Shown one piece after another: positions 1 to 5,755 of a stretch of DNA of 5,755 nt. This DNA comes from Clostridia bacterium (GTDB lineage: Bacteria; Bacillota; Clostridia; Saccharofermentanales; UBA5734), in the NCBI GenBank assembly GCA_017997315.1, contig JAGOFF010000158.1, positions 1 to 5,755 of the forward strand. Direction: 5' to 3'. A program made the position numbers and the translations under genes. The notes under the pieces were generated by a model. The model had not been told where the DNA came from, ran no database searches, and was given only the letters and a program-made list of their open reading frames with translations. Every line of letters begins with the position of its first letter. The stretch's first letter is position 1.

Positions 1-291
1 TCCCTGGCCACCCAACGTCTCCAGAGCCTGTATGCGCAGAATTCGGCCACGTCCGCAAAGACTGCCGAGTCCTCGCCTTTCTCCGATATGCTGAACGGTC
101 TGCTGGAACAGACCGCCTCCGCGGAAGACGATGCGCAGCGCCAGGCGGCGTCGCTCCTGACCGGAGAGTCCGACAGCATCCATTCGGTCGTACTGGCCAG
201 TGAGAAGGCGGAAGTCGCCCTGCAGCTCACTCTCCAAATCCGCAACAAAGTCCTCGACGCATACAACGAAGTGATGCGCATGCAGATCTGA
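1..291 (+). CDS. fliE: FliE, flagellar MS ring-rod junction protein (5' end missing)
   Basis: FliE joins the MS ring (FliF) to the proximal rod and is itself exported by the flagellar type III apparatus. The frame is open from base 1, giving 96 residues before the TGA at 289-291. The C-terminal half is a textbook FliE signature: SIHSVVLASEKAEVALQL at visible residues 59-76, then LQIRNKVLDAYNEVMRMQI to the end. An in-frame ATG at 88 is not the start, because FliE-like sequence (PFSDMLNGLLEQ) spans it and reads on upstream. The family is usually about 100-110 residues, so only a few N-terminal residues and the true start lie outside the window. No membrane segment or signal peptide is seen, as expected for a rod-type protein. 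flgB and flgC would be the usual upstream neighbours, which is inference from the family's common gene order. Confidence 0.95.
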   Translation, partial: SLATQRLQSLYAQNSATSAKTAESSPFSDMLNGLLEQTASAEDDAQRQAASLLTGESDSIHSVVLASEKAEVALQLTLQIRNKVLDAYNEVMRMQI

Positions 292-364
292 TCAGCCCCT
301 TGCATTCCCGGACTCGAGACGGCGGCAGGCATTTGCCAATCTTGCGTGAAATGGTGGATACGGG
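292..364 (+). other. fliE-fliF intergenic gap, no convincing signal
   Basis: This 73-base gap is the only real non-coding spacer in the window. I looked for a terminator hairpin with a T run, a sigma-70-type or sigma-28-type promoter, and inverted repeats. Only a 4-base stem (GGCA/TGCC near 328-337) and a CTCGAG palindrome near 313 are visible, both too weak to call. The 3' part carries the fliF ribosome binding site. fliE and fliF are most simply read as parts of one transcript. Confidence 0.5.
353..357 (+). promoter_or_regulatory. Ribosome binding site of fliF
   Basis: GGTGG lies 7 bases upstream of the fliF ATG at 365. It is a moderate match to the Shine-Dalgarno consensus. An in-frame TGA at 347-349 and the absence of any start codon between it and 365 fix the start. 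The ATG at 351 is in another frame and stops after five codons. Confidence 0.6.
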
Positions 365-1990
365 ATGAAAGCATCGTCACTGACTGAATCCCTTGGACTT
401 GTCGGGAATGTATTCGGAAAGATCCGCGACTGGTGGAAAGCGCGCGATCCGAAGAAACGCCGGCTGATCATTGTTCTTGGCATCGTCATTCTGGTGGTCT
501 CGTTCTTCTCCGTCTGGCTGCTCAACATCACGACGTACGGCGTGCTGTACACCAACCTGTCCGCCAGCGAGGCCGGCCAGATTCTGGCCCAGCTCGAGGA
601 GATGGGGGTCGACGCCAAAGCCGACGGCAGCGACACCGTCCTGATACCCGAAGACTCCATCGACTCGGTGCGGATGGAGCTTGCCGCGGCGGGACTGCCG
701 AAAAATGAGCGCAATCTCGACATCCTGGACAAAGGGACCGGCTTCGGGGTCACCGAAGACGACAAGGCCGTGTACCGCCGTTACCAGCTCCAGCAGGACC
801 TGCAGAATGCGATCAAGACATTCGACAGCATCCAGGACGCGGTGGTCTCGCTGACCCTGCCAGAGAAAAGCGTTTTCCTGATCGAAGACCAGGCGACCGC
901 GGCGACCGCCGCCGTCCTGCTCACCATCCGGTCCGGCGAGGAACTGAGCGCCGGAAACGTTCAGGCGATCGCCAAGCTGGTGCTCAACAGCGTCCCGGAC
1001 CTGACGGAAGAACATATCAGCATCATCGACAGCAACATGAACGTCCTGAGCGCCGACACCGGCTCCGCGGAGACTCTCGCGGGCGACCGCCAGAAACTGG
1101 AGCAGGACGTCAGCCGGCGGCTCCAGAACCAGGTGCTCAACCTGCTGCAGCCGGTGTTCGGCGTAGGCAAGGTGCTGGCGGAAGTGAATGTAGCCCTGGA
1201 TTTCGATGAGTCCACTGTGGAGAGCATCCGCTTCGAGCCCGCCGAGGGATCGAGCGAAGGCATCGTCGCAAGCATCGACTCCCTGCGCGAGATCGCCTAT
1301 GGGGACAAGGCCGCGGAAGGGATCCCCGGAACTGCCGAGAACGGTTCTTCCGTCACCTATGAATCCGACTCGGAGGACGGCGACGCAACGTACGAGAAGA
1401 ACTCGGAACAGATCGTCTACGAGATCAACACCATCAAGGAGAGCCTGGTCAAGGCCAAGGGCACGATCAAGTCGATGAGCGTTTCCGTGCTGCTGGACAG
1501 CCGCGATGTCGCCGCAGCGGACTATACCGAGAACGTCCGCAACCTCGTTTCCTCCGCGATCGGGGTCTCAGCGGAAACCATCACGGTCGAGACCCTGCCG
1601 TTCAACGGGGCGGAACAGATGGACAACACCTGGGACGAGTACAACCAGGTCACGCAAAAAATGGCCCAGTGGGAACGGACGCAGTTCCTGCTCAAGCTGG
1701 GGGCCGGCATTCTGGTCGCGGTGTTCGCGCTCATCCTCCTGCTCCGTGTCCTGCGCGGGAAAAACCGGGACGCCCGGGAAATCCTCGAACCTCTGCCGGC
1801 GGACGCCGCAGGGCAGGCTCTGCGCGCAATCAAGGCCGGTGCGTTGAGCCAGGCCATCGAGACCCTCGCGCCGGCGGTTCCGAGGATGGAGGCTGACGCG
1901 GAGAAGCAGGCGCTGGAGCAATATATCGAGTCCAATCCCGAACTGGTCGCCAACATCCTGCGTACCTGGCTGGCCGAAGAAACGAGGTGA
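365..1990 (+). CDS. fliF: FliF, flagellar MS-ring protein
   Basis: FliF assembles into the MS ring in the cytoplasmic membrane, the base on which rod, C ring and export gate are built. The 541-residue product is of usual length. In order it shows: a basic cytoplasmic N-terminus; a membrane helix at about 33-53; ring-building YscJ/FliF domains at about 57-230 (VLYTNLSASEAGQIL, then ELAAAGLP and the FGVTEDDKAVYRRYQLQQDL region); the FliF C-terminal periplasmic domain at about 240-410 with an acidic, low-hydrophobicity loop at 325-347 (expected beta-collar region); a second membrane helix at about 441-461; and a cytoplasmic tail. The tail ends in YIESNPELVANILRTWLAE (520-538), the conserved helix that binds the FliG N-domain. 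The next gene is fliG, its direct partner. The segment EGIPGTAENG (318-327) resembles FliF of Clostridia more than that of Proteobacteria, which is my impression and not a search result. Confidence 0.98.
   Translation: MKASSLTESLGLVGNVFGKIRDWWKARDPKKRRLIIVLGIVILVVSFFSVWLLNITTYGVLYTNLSASEAGQILAQLEEMGVDAKADGSDTVLIPEDSIDSVRMELAAAGLPKNERNLDILDKGTGFGVTEDDKAVYRRYQLQQDLQNAIKTFDSIQDAVVSLTLPEKSVFLIEDQATAATAAVLLTIRSGEELSAGNVQAIAKLVLNSVPDLTEEHISIIDSNMNVLSADTGSAETLAGDRQKLEQDVSRRLQNQVLNLLQPVFGVGKVLAEVNVALDFDESTVESIRFEPAEGSSEGIVASIDSLREIAYGDKAAEGIPGTAENGSSVTYESDSEDGDATYEKNSEQIVYEINTIKESLVKAKGTIKSMSVSVLLDSRDVAAADYTENVRNLVSSAIGVSAETITVETLPFNGAEQMDNTWDEYNQVTQKMAQWERTQFLLKLGAGILVAVFALILLLRVLRGKNRDAREILEPLPADAAGQALRAIKAGALSQAIETLAPAVPRMEADAEKQALEQYIESNPELVANILRTWLAEETR
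1984..1990 (+). promoter_or_regulatory. Strong ribosome binding site of fliG across the fliF stop codon
   Basis: GAGGTGA is a seven-base perfect match to the Shine-Dalgarno consensus (complement of the 16S rRNA 3' end). It sits 8 bases before the ATG at 1999. It includes the fliF TGA (1988-1990), so ribosomes finishing fliF would pass directly over it. It favours ATG 1999 over the GTG at 1987, which lies inside this site and has no good site of its own. Confidence 0.85.
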
Positions 1991-1998
1991 GTGGCGAA

Positions 1999-3012
1999 AT
2001 GGCATATGCGATCGCAACCCGCTCATCAAGGGAAAAGGCAGCCATCCTGCTCATCGCGCTTGGCAAGGAGAAATCCGCCAAGGTGTTCCAGCAGCTCAAT
2101 GATGAGGAAATCGAACAGCTGACGCTGGAAATCGCCAATGTGCGGAAGATCGACAACAAGACCCAGTGCGACGTCATCAAGGAGTTCCACGAGGCTTACA
2201 TCGCCCAGAACTACATCATGGACGGCGGCATCGACTATGCCATGGAAATCCTCAACAAGGCGATCGGGCAGCAGCGCGCCTATGAGCTGATCGGCAAACT
2301 CACCTCGACCCTCCAGGTCCGCCCGTTCGACTTTGCCCGGCGGCTCGATCCGAGCCAGCTGCTCAACATCATCCAGCATGAGCAGCCGCAGACGATCGCC
2401 CTGATCCTGTCCTACCTGGAGTCCCGGCAGGCCGCGCCGATCCTGAGCGCGCTTCCCCCTGAAATACAGGCCTCCGTCGTCGCACGGATCGCCCGCATGG
2501 GCAAGACCAGCCCGGAACACATCAAGGAAGTCGAGCGGGTGCTGGAGAAGAAACTGTCGACCCTCGGCGTCTCGGACTACACCAAAGTCGGCGGAATCAA
2601 CACCGCGGTCGACATCCTGAACGCGATCGACCGCGGATCGGAACGCTTTATCCTGGAGAGTCTGGGCGCCCAGAACCGTGAGCTGGCGGACGAGATCATG
2701 AGCAAGATGTTCCTGTTCGAAGACATCATCAAGCTCAACCGTGTCTCCATGCAGCGCGTGCTCAAGGAAGTTGCGAACGACGACCTTGTCCTCGCGCTCA
2801 AAGGCGTCAAGCCGCAGGTGCAGGATTTCATCTTCGAGAACATCTCGAAACGCATGCAGGAGATGATCCGCGAAGAGATGGAGATCAGGGGGCAGGTGCG
2901 GATCCGCGACGCCGAGGAGGCGCAGCAGAAGATCGTCAGCATCATCCGCCGGCTGGAAGAAGCCGGGGAAGTCGTCATCGCGCGCGGGCAGGAGGAACAG
3001 CTCATTGGTTAA
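1999..3012 (+). CDS. fliG: FliG, flagellar rotor/switch protein
   Basis: FliG caps the C ring on the cytoplasmic face of FliF, binds FliM, and its C-terminal helix interacts with the stator MotA to make torque and switch direction. From ATG 1999 it is 337 residues, normal for the family. The N-domain (1-100, KAAILLIALG, EEIEQLTLEIANVRK) binds FliF. The middle domain includes PFDFARRLDPSQLLNIIQ and the FliM-binding motif at 128-131, here EQPQ instead of the usual EHPQ; its companion Arg is likely R163. The C-domain has MFLFEDI at 237-243. By alignment with E. coli, the torque residues K264, R281, D288, D289 and R297 correspond to K268, R285, E292, E293 and R301, so all charges are kept. An upstream GTG at 1987 would add four residues and create a 4-base overlap with fliF, but the strong ribosome binding site points to 1999. 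It precedes fliH with an 8-base overlap. Confidence 0.98.
   Translation: MAYAIATRSSREKAAILLIALGKEKSAKVFQQLNDEEIEQLTLEIANVRKIDNKTQCDVIKEFHEAYIAQNYIMDGGIDYAMEILNKAIGQQRAYELIGKLTSTLQVRPFDFARRLDPSQLLNIIQHEQPQTIALILSYLESRQAAPILSALPPEIQASVVARIARMGKTSPEHIKEVERVLEKKLSTLGVSDYTKVGGINTAVDILNAIDRGSERFILESLGAQNRELADEIMSKMFLFEDIIKLNRVSMQRVLKEVANDDLVLALKGVKPQVQDFIFENISKRMQEMIREEMEIRGQVRIRDAEEAQQKIVSIIRRLEEAGEVVIARGQEEQLIG
2990..2995 (+). promoter_or_regulatory. Ribosome binding site that fixes the TTG start of fliH
   Basis: AGGAGG, the full consensus core, lies inside the end of fliG and 9 bases before TTG 3005. The next in-frame candidate, GTG 3014, would be 18 bases away, which is too far. This makes the rare TTG codon the best start for fliH. 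Confidence 0.8.
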
Positions 3013-3715
3013 GGTGTTCAAGTCCTCGGCGATCCAGCTGGACCCATGCAGACCGGTCCGGCTTGAACTGCCCGGCGTGGTCGGCCAAATCGACCGCGTC
3101 GCCGCGGAAGACGCCGAAGCGGACGAGTGCCTCCTGTCGGACCAGGTGGTCCTGGAACTCATGGAGCGCGCCCGGGACAACGCGTCCACGCTGCTCGAGC
3201 AGGCGGCGGTCGAGGCCGGTGAACTGCGCAGCCAGGCCGTGCAGGACGGATACCGCGAGGGGATGAAACGCGCCGAAGCGGAGATGGAGACCCTGCGTCG
3301 GGAGGCCGCAGCCCGGATGGATTCCGAGAAGGCCGCGTTGCGCGAACGGTTCGAGCAGGAGATGTCGGAGCTGGAGCCGGAAGTTCTCGAAGTGGCGCTT
3401 GCGGTCGCGGAAAAGATTCTGCACACCGAATTGGCCCGCAGCGAGAAGGCCTACTCCGGTCTGGTCCGGCACGCGCTGTCCCGCCTCGTGAACGGGGAGC
3501 GCGGCACGATCCGCGTCGGACGGGACGATTTCTTCCGTTCCGTCCAGTCCGACACCGAACTGATGGAAGCGGTACAGGATCGTTTTGAGTTTGCTGTGGA
3601 TGATGCGATGCCGGCCGGAGGATGTGTGATCGAATCGACGTCGGGTACGGTGGATGCGGGTGTGGAAACCCAACTGGAGAACATCGTGAAAGCGATGCGG
3701 GGGACGGACGAGTGA
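3005..3715 (+). CDS. fliH: FliH, flagellar export ATPase regulator/peripheral stalk
   Basis: FliH dimerises, binds the N-terminus of the ATPase FliI, restrains its activity, and ties it to the C ring and export gate. The 236-residue product has little sequence conservation overall but clear family marks. The N-terminus MVKVFKSSAIQL matches the usual FliH opening (K-x-x-K-S-S). A long charged helical region runs from about 45 to 125. Within it A78, G82, G86 and A90 are spaced by three residues, the AxxxG/GxxxG/GxxxA helix pattern typical of FliH and YscL. The C-terminal domain (about 125-236) includes EVALAVAEKIL (129-139) and MPAGGCVIESTSGTVDAGV followed by ETQLENI (202-227), the best conserved FliH stretch. 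Translation starts at TTG, 8 bases before the fliG stop ends, behind AGGAGG. It overlaps fliI by 4 bases, which fits balanced synthesis of the FliH-FliI complex. Confidence 0.93.
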   Translation: MVKVFKSSAIQLDPCRPVRLELPGVVGQIDRVAAEDAEADECLLSDQVVLELMERARDNASTLLEQAAVEAGELRSQAVQDGYREGMKRAEAEMETLRREAAARMDSEKAALRERFEQEMSELEPEVLEVALAVAEKILHTELARSEKAYSGLVRHALSRLVNGERGTIRVGRDDFFRSVQSDTELMEAVQDRFEFAVDDAMPAGGCVIESTSGTVDAGVETQLENIVKAMRGTDE

Positions 3716-5034
3716 GCCGGTTCCGGGCACAGCCGCATACGTGGATGCTGGAAGGGCTGGATCCGGTGCGGTACAGCGGAACCGTCACCCAGCTGATCGG
3801 ACTTGCCGTGGAATCCGTGGGACCCGTATCCCGGATCGGGGATGTCTGCCGTATCTTTTCACAGCGGAAAGGCGGCTGTGTGGACGCCGAGGTCGTCGGA
3901 TTCCGCGACAACAAGATCGTCCTGATGCCGTACGGCAAACTGGCGGGCATCGGACCGGGCTGCAAGGTTCTGGCTACCGGACGCGGACTCCAGGTCAAGG
4001 TCGGCATGGAACTGCGCGGCCGGATACTGGACGGACTGGGACAGCCGATCGACGGGCTGGGGCCGATCCTTGGCGGCGAGCGTTTCGACACGGACAATCC
4101 GCCGCCCAACCCGCTGTCGCGCAACCGGATTTCCGAGCCGCTGCCGTTCGGCGTCAAAGCGCTCGACGGACTGCTGACCTGCGGACGCGGACAGCGTATC
4201 GGGATCTTCGCGGGGAGCGGCGTCGGGAAAAGCACACTGATGGGCATGATCGCCCGGAACGCCCAGGCCGACATCAACGTGATCACACTGGTGGGCGAAC
4301 GCGGGCGCGAAGTCCGCGAGTTCGTCGAGAAAGATCTGCAGGCGGAAGGTCTCGCCAAGTCGATTCTGGTGGTGGCGACCTCCGACCAGCCCGCTCTGGT
4401 TCGGCAGAAATCCGCCATGCTGGGTACGGCCATTGCGGAATACTTCCGCGAGCAGGGACTCAATGTGCTTCTCCTGATGGATTCGCTGACCCGCTTCGCC
4501 ATGGCGCAGCGCGAGATCGGCATGTCCATCGGTGAACCCCCGGTATCCCGCGGGTATACCCCGTCCGTATTCAACATCCTTCCCCGCCTGCTGGAGCGGT
4601 CGGGCAATTCGGAACGTGGATCGATCACCGGCCTGTACACCGTACTGGTGGAGGGCGACGACATGAACGAACCGGTCGCCGACACGGTCCGAGGCATTCT
4701 GGACGGACATATCGTGCTGTCGCGGAAACTTGCCCACCGGAATCATTACCCGGCGATCGACGTGCTCGCAAGCGTCAGCCGGATCATGCCGGACATCACT
4801 GCGAAGGAGCATCTGGCCGCCGCGGGATTTCTGCGCAGGAATCTGAGCGTGTACCAGGAAGCACAGGATCTGATCCATATCGGAGCCTACAAGAAGGGTG
4901 CCAGTTCGGAGATTGACGAAGCGGTCCGGCTGTATCCGCTCATCAACGGATTCCTCTGCCAGGGGGTGGGGGACAACATCCCGTTCGGGGAGACGGTCCG
5001 GCAATTGGAAGAACTCGCGGGGGCCGGCGCATGA
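3712..5034 (+). CDS. fliI: FliI, flagellum-specific export ATPase
   Basis: FliI is the F1-beta-like hexameric ATPase that, with FliH and FliJ, helps load and unfold flagellar export substrates at the cytoplasmic gate. From GTG 3712 it has 440 residues, the usual size. An N-terminal beta-barrel domain occupies about 20-95. The Walker A P-loop GSGVGKST is at 168-175 (K173). GERGRE at 195-200 holds the likely catalytic E196, and the Walker B strand NVLLLMDS at 251-258 holds D257. The spacings K173-E196 (23) and K173-D257 (84) equal those of Salmonella K188, E211 and D272. RQKSAMLGTAIAEYFREQG and EPPVSRGYTPSVF are further family blocks. The start overlaps the fliH stop as GTGA, with GGGGGA (3699-3704) 7 bases before it. 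A further in-frame GTG at 3622 would add 30 residues lying inside fliH that do not look like FliI, so it is rejected. ATG 3745 is possible but would remove part of the N-terminal FliH-binding segment. Confidence 0.98.
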   Translation: MSRFRAQPHTWMLEGLDPVRYSGTVTQLIGLAVESVGPVSRIGDVCRIFSQRKGGCVDAEVVGFRDNKIVLMPYGKLAGIGPGCKVLATGRGLQVKVGMELRGRILDGLGQPIDGLGPILGGERFDTDNPPPNPLSRNRISEPLPFGVKALDGLLTCGRGQRIGIFAGSGVGKSTLMGMIARNAQADINVITLVGERGREVREFVEKDLQAEGLAKSILVVATSDQPALVRQKSAMLGTAIAEYFREQGLNVLLLMDSLTRFAMAQREIGMSIGEPPVSRGYTPSVFNILPRLLERSGNSERGSITGLYTVLVEGDDMNEPVADTVRGILDGHIVLSRKLAHRNHYPAIDVLASVSRIMPDITAKEHLAAAGFLRRNLSVYQEAQDLIHIGAYKKGASSEIDEAVRLYPLINGFLCQGVGDNIPFGETVRQLEELAGAGA

Positions 5035-5486
5035 AGAAGTTTGTCTTTACGCTGGAATCCCTGCTGGCGGCGCGAAAGACGCAGGAAGACGGAGTCCGGA
5101 AAGACCTGGCCCTTATCGACCGGCGGCTCAGCGAGGAGCGGTTTGTCCTGGAGTGCCTGGCCGGTGAAATGACGGAGATGAGGACCCTGTGGAGCACGCA
5201 GATGGCCGCCGGGGTGAGCCCCCTCTCGCTGGGACAGTTCGACCATTGTTTCAACCGCATCCGGGAGCAGCAGCAGGAGCAGCGGAAGGCCATCCAGAAG
5301 ACCGAGGCGGAGAGGGCGGCCTGTCAGGAACGGCTGCGGCAGGCCATGACCGAAGTCAAGGCATTGTCGAACCTCCGGGACCAGCAGTACGAAGAGTACA
5401 AGATCGAGAGCGGCCGCGAGATGGAAAACGAAATCGGGGAATGGGTGACAGGCCGGCATGGAGCCGCGGTCGGTTTGGGAGGATAG
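5031..5486 (+). CDS. fliJ: FliJ, flagellar export coiled-coil protein
   Basis: FliJ is the central-stalk-like coiled coil that sits in the FliI ring, contacts the export gate protein FlhA, and helps recycle export chaperones. The 151-residue product is close to the family's usual length of about 145-150. It opens with MKKFVFTLESLLAARKTQED, the characteristic FliJ start (K-F-x-F-x-L-E-x-L-L). It is then almost wholly charged and helical: one helix at about 10-60, a short break around GVSPLSLGQF (61-70), and a second helix from about 72 to 140 rich in Gln, Glu, Arg and Lys, as expected for an antiparallel coiled coil. There is no membrane segment. The Gly-rich end (GAAVGLGG) is likely disordered. 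The start overlaps the fliI stop as ATGA, with GGGGG (5019-5023) 7 bases upstream, implying coupling to fliI. Confidence 0.93.
   Translation: MKKFVFTLESLLAARKTQEDGVRKDLALIDRRLSEERFVLECLAGEMTEMRTLWSTQMAAGVSPLSLGQFDHCFNRIREQQQEQRKAIQKTEAERAACQERLRQAMTEVKALSNLRDQQYEEYKIESGREMENEIGEWVTGRHGAAVGLGG
5477..5483 (+). promoter_or_regulatory. Ribosome binding site of the gene after fliJ
   Basis: GGGAGGA lies in the last codons of fliJ and 6 bases before GTG 5490. It supports GTG 5490 as the start over the in-frame ATG at 5502, which would be 18 bases away. Confidence 0.7.
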
Positions 5487-5489
5487 ACA

Positions 5490-5755
5490 GTGAAGAAAAG
5501 GATGGATGAAGAGGTCGCCGCGCTGACGGGCGATCTGCCGGAACCCCCCGGGAAGGCCGCGAAGACCTCCAAGCCGGTCCGGCGCAAAGCCTCGAAATCC
5601 TCAGCGGAACCGAAAGCCAAACCGCAGTCCGCCGCAGGCGGTTTCGGCAAGGGGCTGATCGTCGGTCTGCTGATCCTGGTCCTGGTCGTAGGCGGCGCGC
5701 TGCCGGTTCTGTACTTCAATGTCGGCGGATTGGCGACACGCGCGATCGGCCTGCT
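5490..5755 (+). CDS. Single-pass membrane protein after fliJ, possibly YlxF/MotE-like (3' end missing)
   Basis: The frame is open from GTG 5490 to the window edge (88 codons plus two bases). The visible part has a cytoplasmic-type N-terminal tail of about 52 residues, rich in Lys, Ala, Pro and Ser (for example KAAKTSKPVRRKASKSS) and likely disordered. One strong membrane helix follows at about 55-76 (GLIVGLLILVLVVGGALPVL), then YFNVGGLATRAIGL. By the positive-inside rule the tail is cytoplasmic and the unseen C-terminal part lies outside the membrane. It starts 3 bases after the fliJ stop behind a good ribosome binding site, so it belongs to the operon. In Bacillota the gene at this place is commonly ylxF, a MotE-family protein with one N-terminal helix and a helical extracytoplasmic region. 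That assignment rests on position and topology, not on a recognised domain. FliL is an alternative with similar topology, but I see no FliL motif. Confidence 0.75.
   Translation, partial: MKKRMDEEVAALTGDLPEPPGKAAKTSKPVRRKASKSSAEPKAKPQSAAGGFGKGLIVGLLILVLVVGGALPVLYFNVGGLATRAIGL

Noticed and set aside
88..291. fliE starting at the internal ATG 88 as a short 67-residue gene
   Set aside because: The reading frame and FliE-like sequence continue upstream to base 1. The gene is simply cut by the window edge.
292..340. Possible terminator or attenuator hairpin after fliE
   Set aside because: Only a 4-base stem with a 2-base loop is found, and no T run follows.
333..361. Possible promoter before fliF (TTGCCA at 333-338)
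   Set aside because: No acceptable -10 element lies at the right distance (the matching segment is near GGATAC), and no sigma-28 pattern is present. The gap is short and within an evident operon.
1337..1407. Acidic segment in FliF (residues about 325-347) considered as an unusual insertion
   Set aside because: FliF proteins normally have a variable loop here in the periplasmic beta-collar region, and total length is ordinary.
2026..3426. Open frame of 466 codons on the minus strand, opposite fliG and fliH
   Set aside because: It mirrors the codon pattern of fliG (Leu/Asp/Val-rich shadow of conserved codons), shows no domain, and crosses the fliG/fliH junction.
3622..3711. N-terminal extension of FliI from GTG 3622
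   Set aside because: The 30 extra residues are Gly- and Cys-rich, come from the coding sequence of the conserved FliH C-terminus in another frame, and do not resemble FliI. GTG 3712 gives the normal length.
3159..4697. Open frame of 512 codons on the minus strand, opposite fliH and fliI
   Set aside because: Its translation is low-complexity (Arg, Ser, Pro rich) with no recognisable domain, and it lies across two well supported genes. Long antisense frames are expected in GC-rich coding DNA.
3859..5004. Open frame of 381 codons on the minus strand, opposite fliI
   Set aside because: It has no family resemblance and is explained as a shadow of the strongly conserved fliI frame.

Overview
The window is a stretch of a bacterial flagellar basal-body and export operon. 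All genes lie on the + strand and are packed almost end to end: fliE (5' end cut off by the window), fliF, fliG, fliH, fliI, fliJ, and the first 88 codons of a single-pass membrane protein that runs off the right edge. Every base except a 73-base gap between fliE and fliF and two tiny spacers (8 and 3 bases) is coding. I see no RNA gene, mobile element, CRISPR array, terminator or convincing promoter.

The genes build one machine from the inner membrane outwards and inwards. FliF forms the MS ring in the cytoplasmic membrane. FliE links the MS ring to the rod. FliG sits on the cytoplasmic face of FliF and is the rotor part that receives torque from the stators. FliH, FliI and FliJ are the soluble ATPase complex of the flagellar type III export gate (peripheral stalk and regulator, hexameric ATPase, central stalk). 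Translation appears coupled along the chain. fliG/fliH overlap by 8 bases, while fliH/fliI and fliI/fliJ overlap by 4 bases each (GTGA and ATGA). The fliG ribosome binding site lies across the fliF stop codon.

The DNA is GC-rich (about 60% by eye). Gene order E-F-G-H-I-J followed by a small membrane protein matches the fla/che layout of many Bacillota, where ylxF follows fliJ. The style of FliG (C-terminal AEEAQQKIV...RRLEEAGEVVIARG) and of FliF (periplasmic PGT segment) also recalls Clostridia. I therefore suggest a GC-rich motile member of the Clostridia at low to moderate confidence; other phyla with the same gene order are not excluded.

I did not find an undescribed system. The points worth a second look are small: three gene starts settled by ribosome binding sites, an EHPQ-to-EQPQ change in the FliM-binding motif of FliG, and the poorly characterised membrane protein after fliJ.
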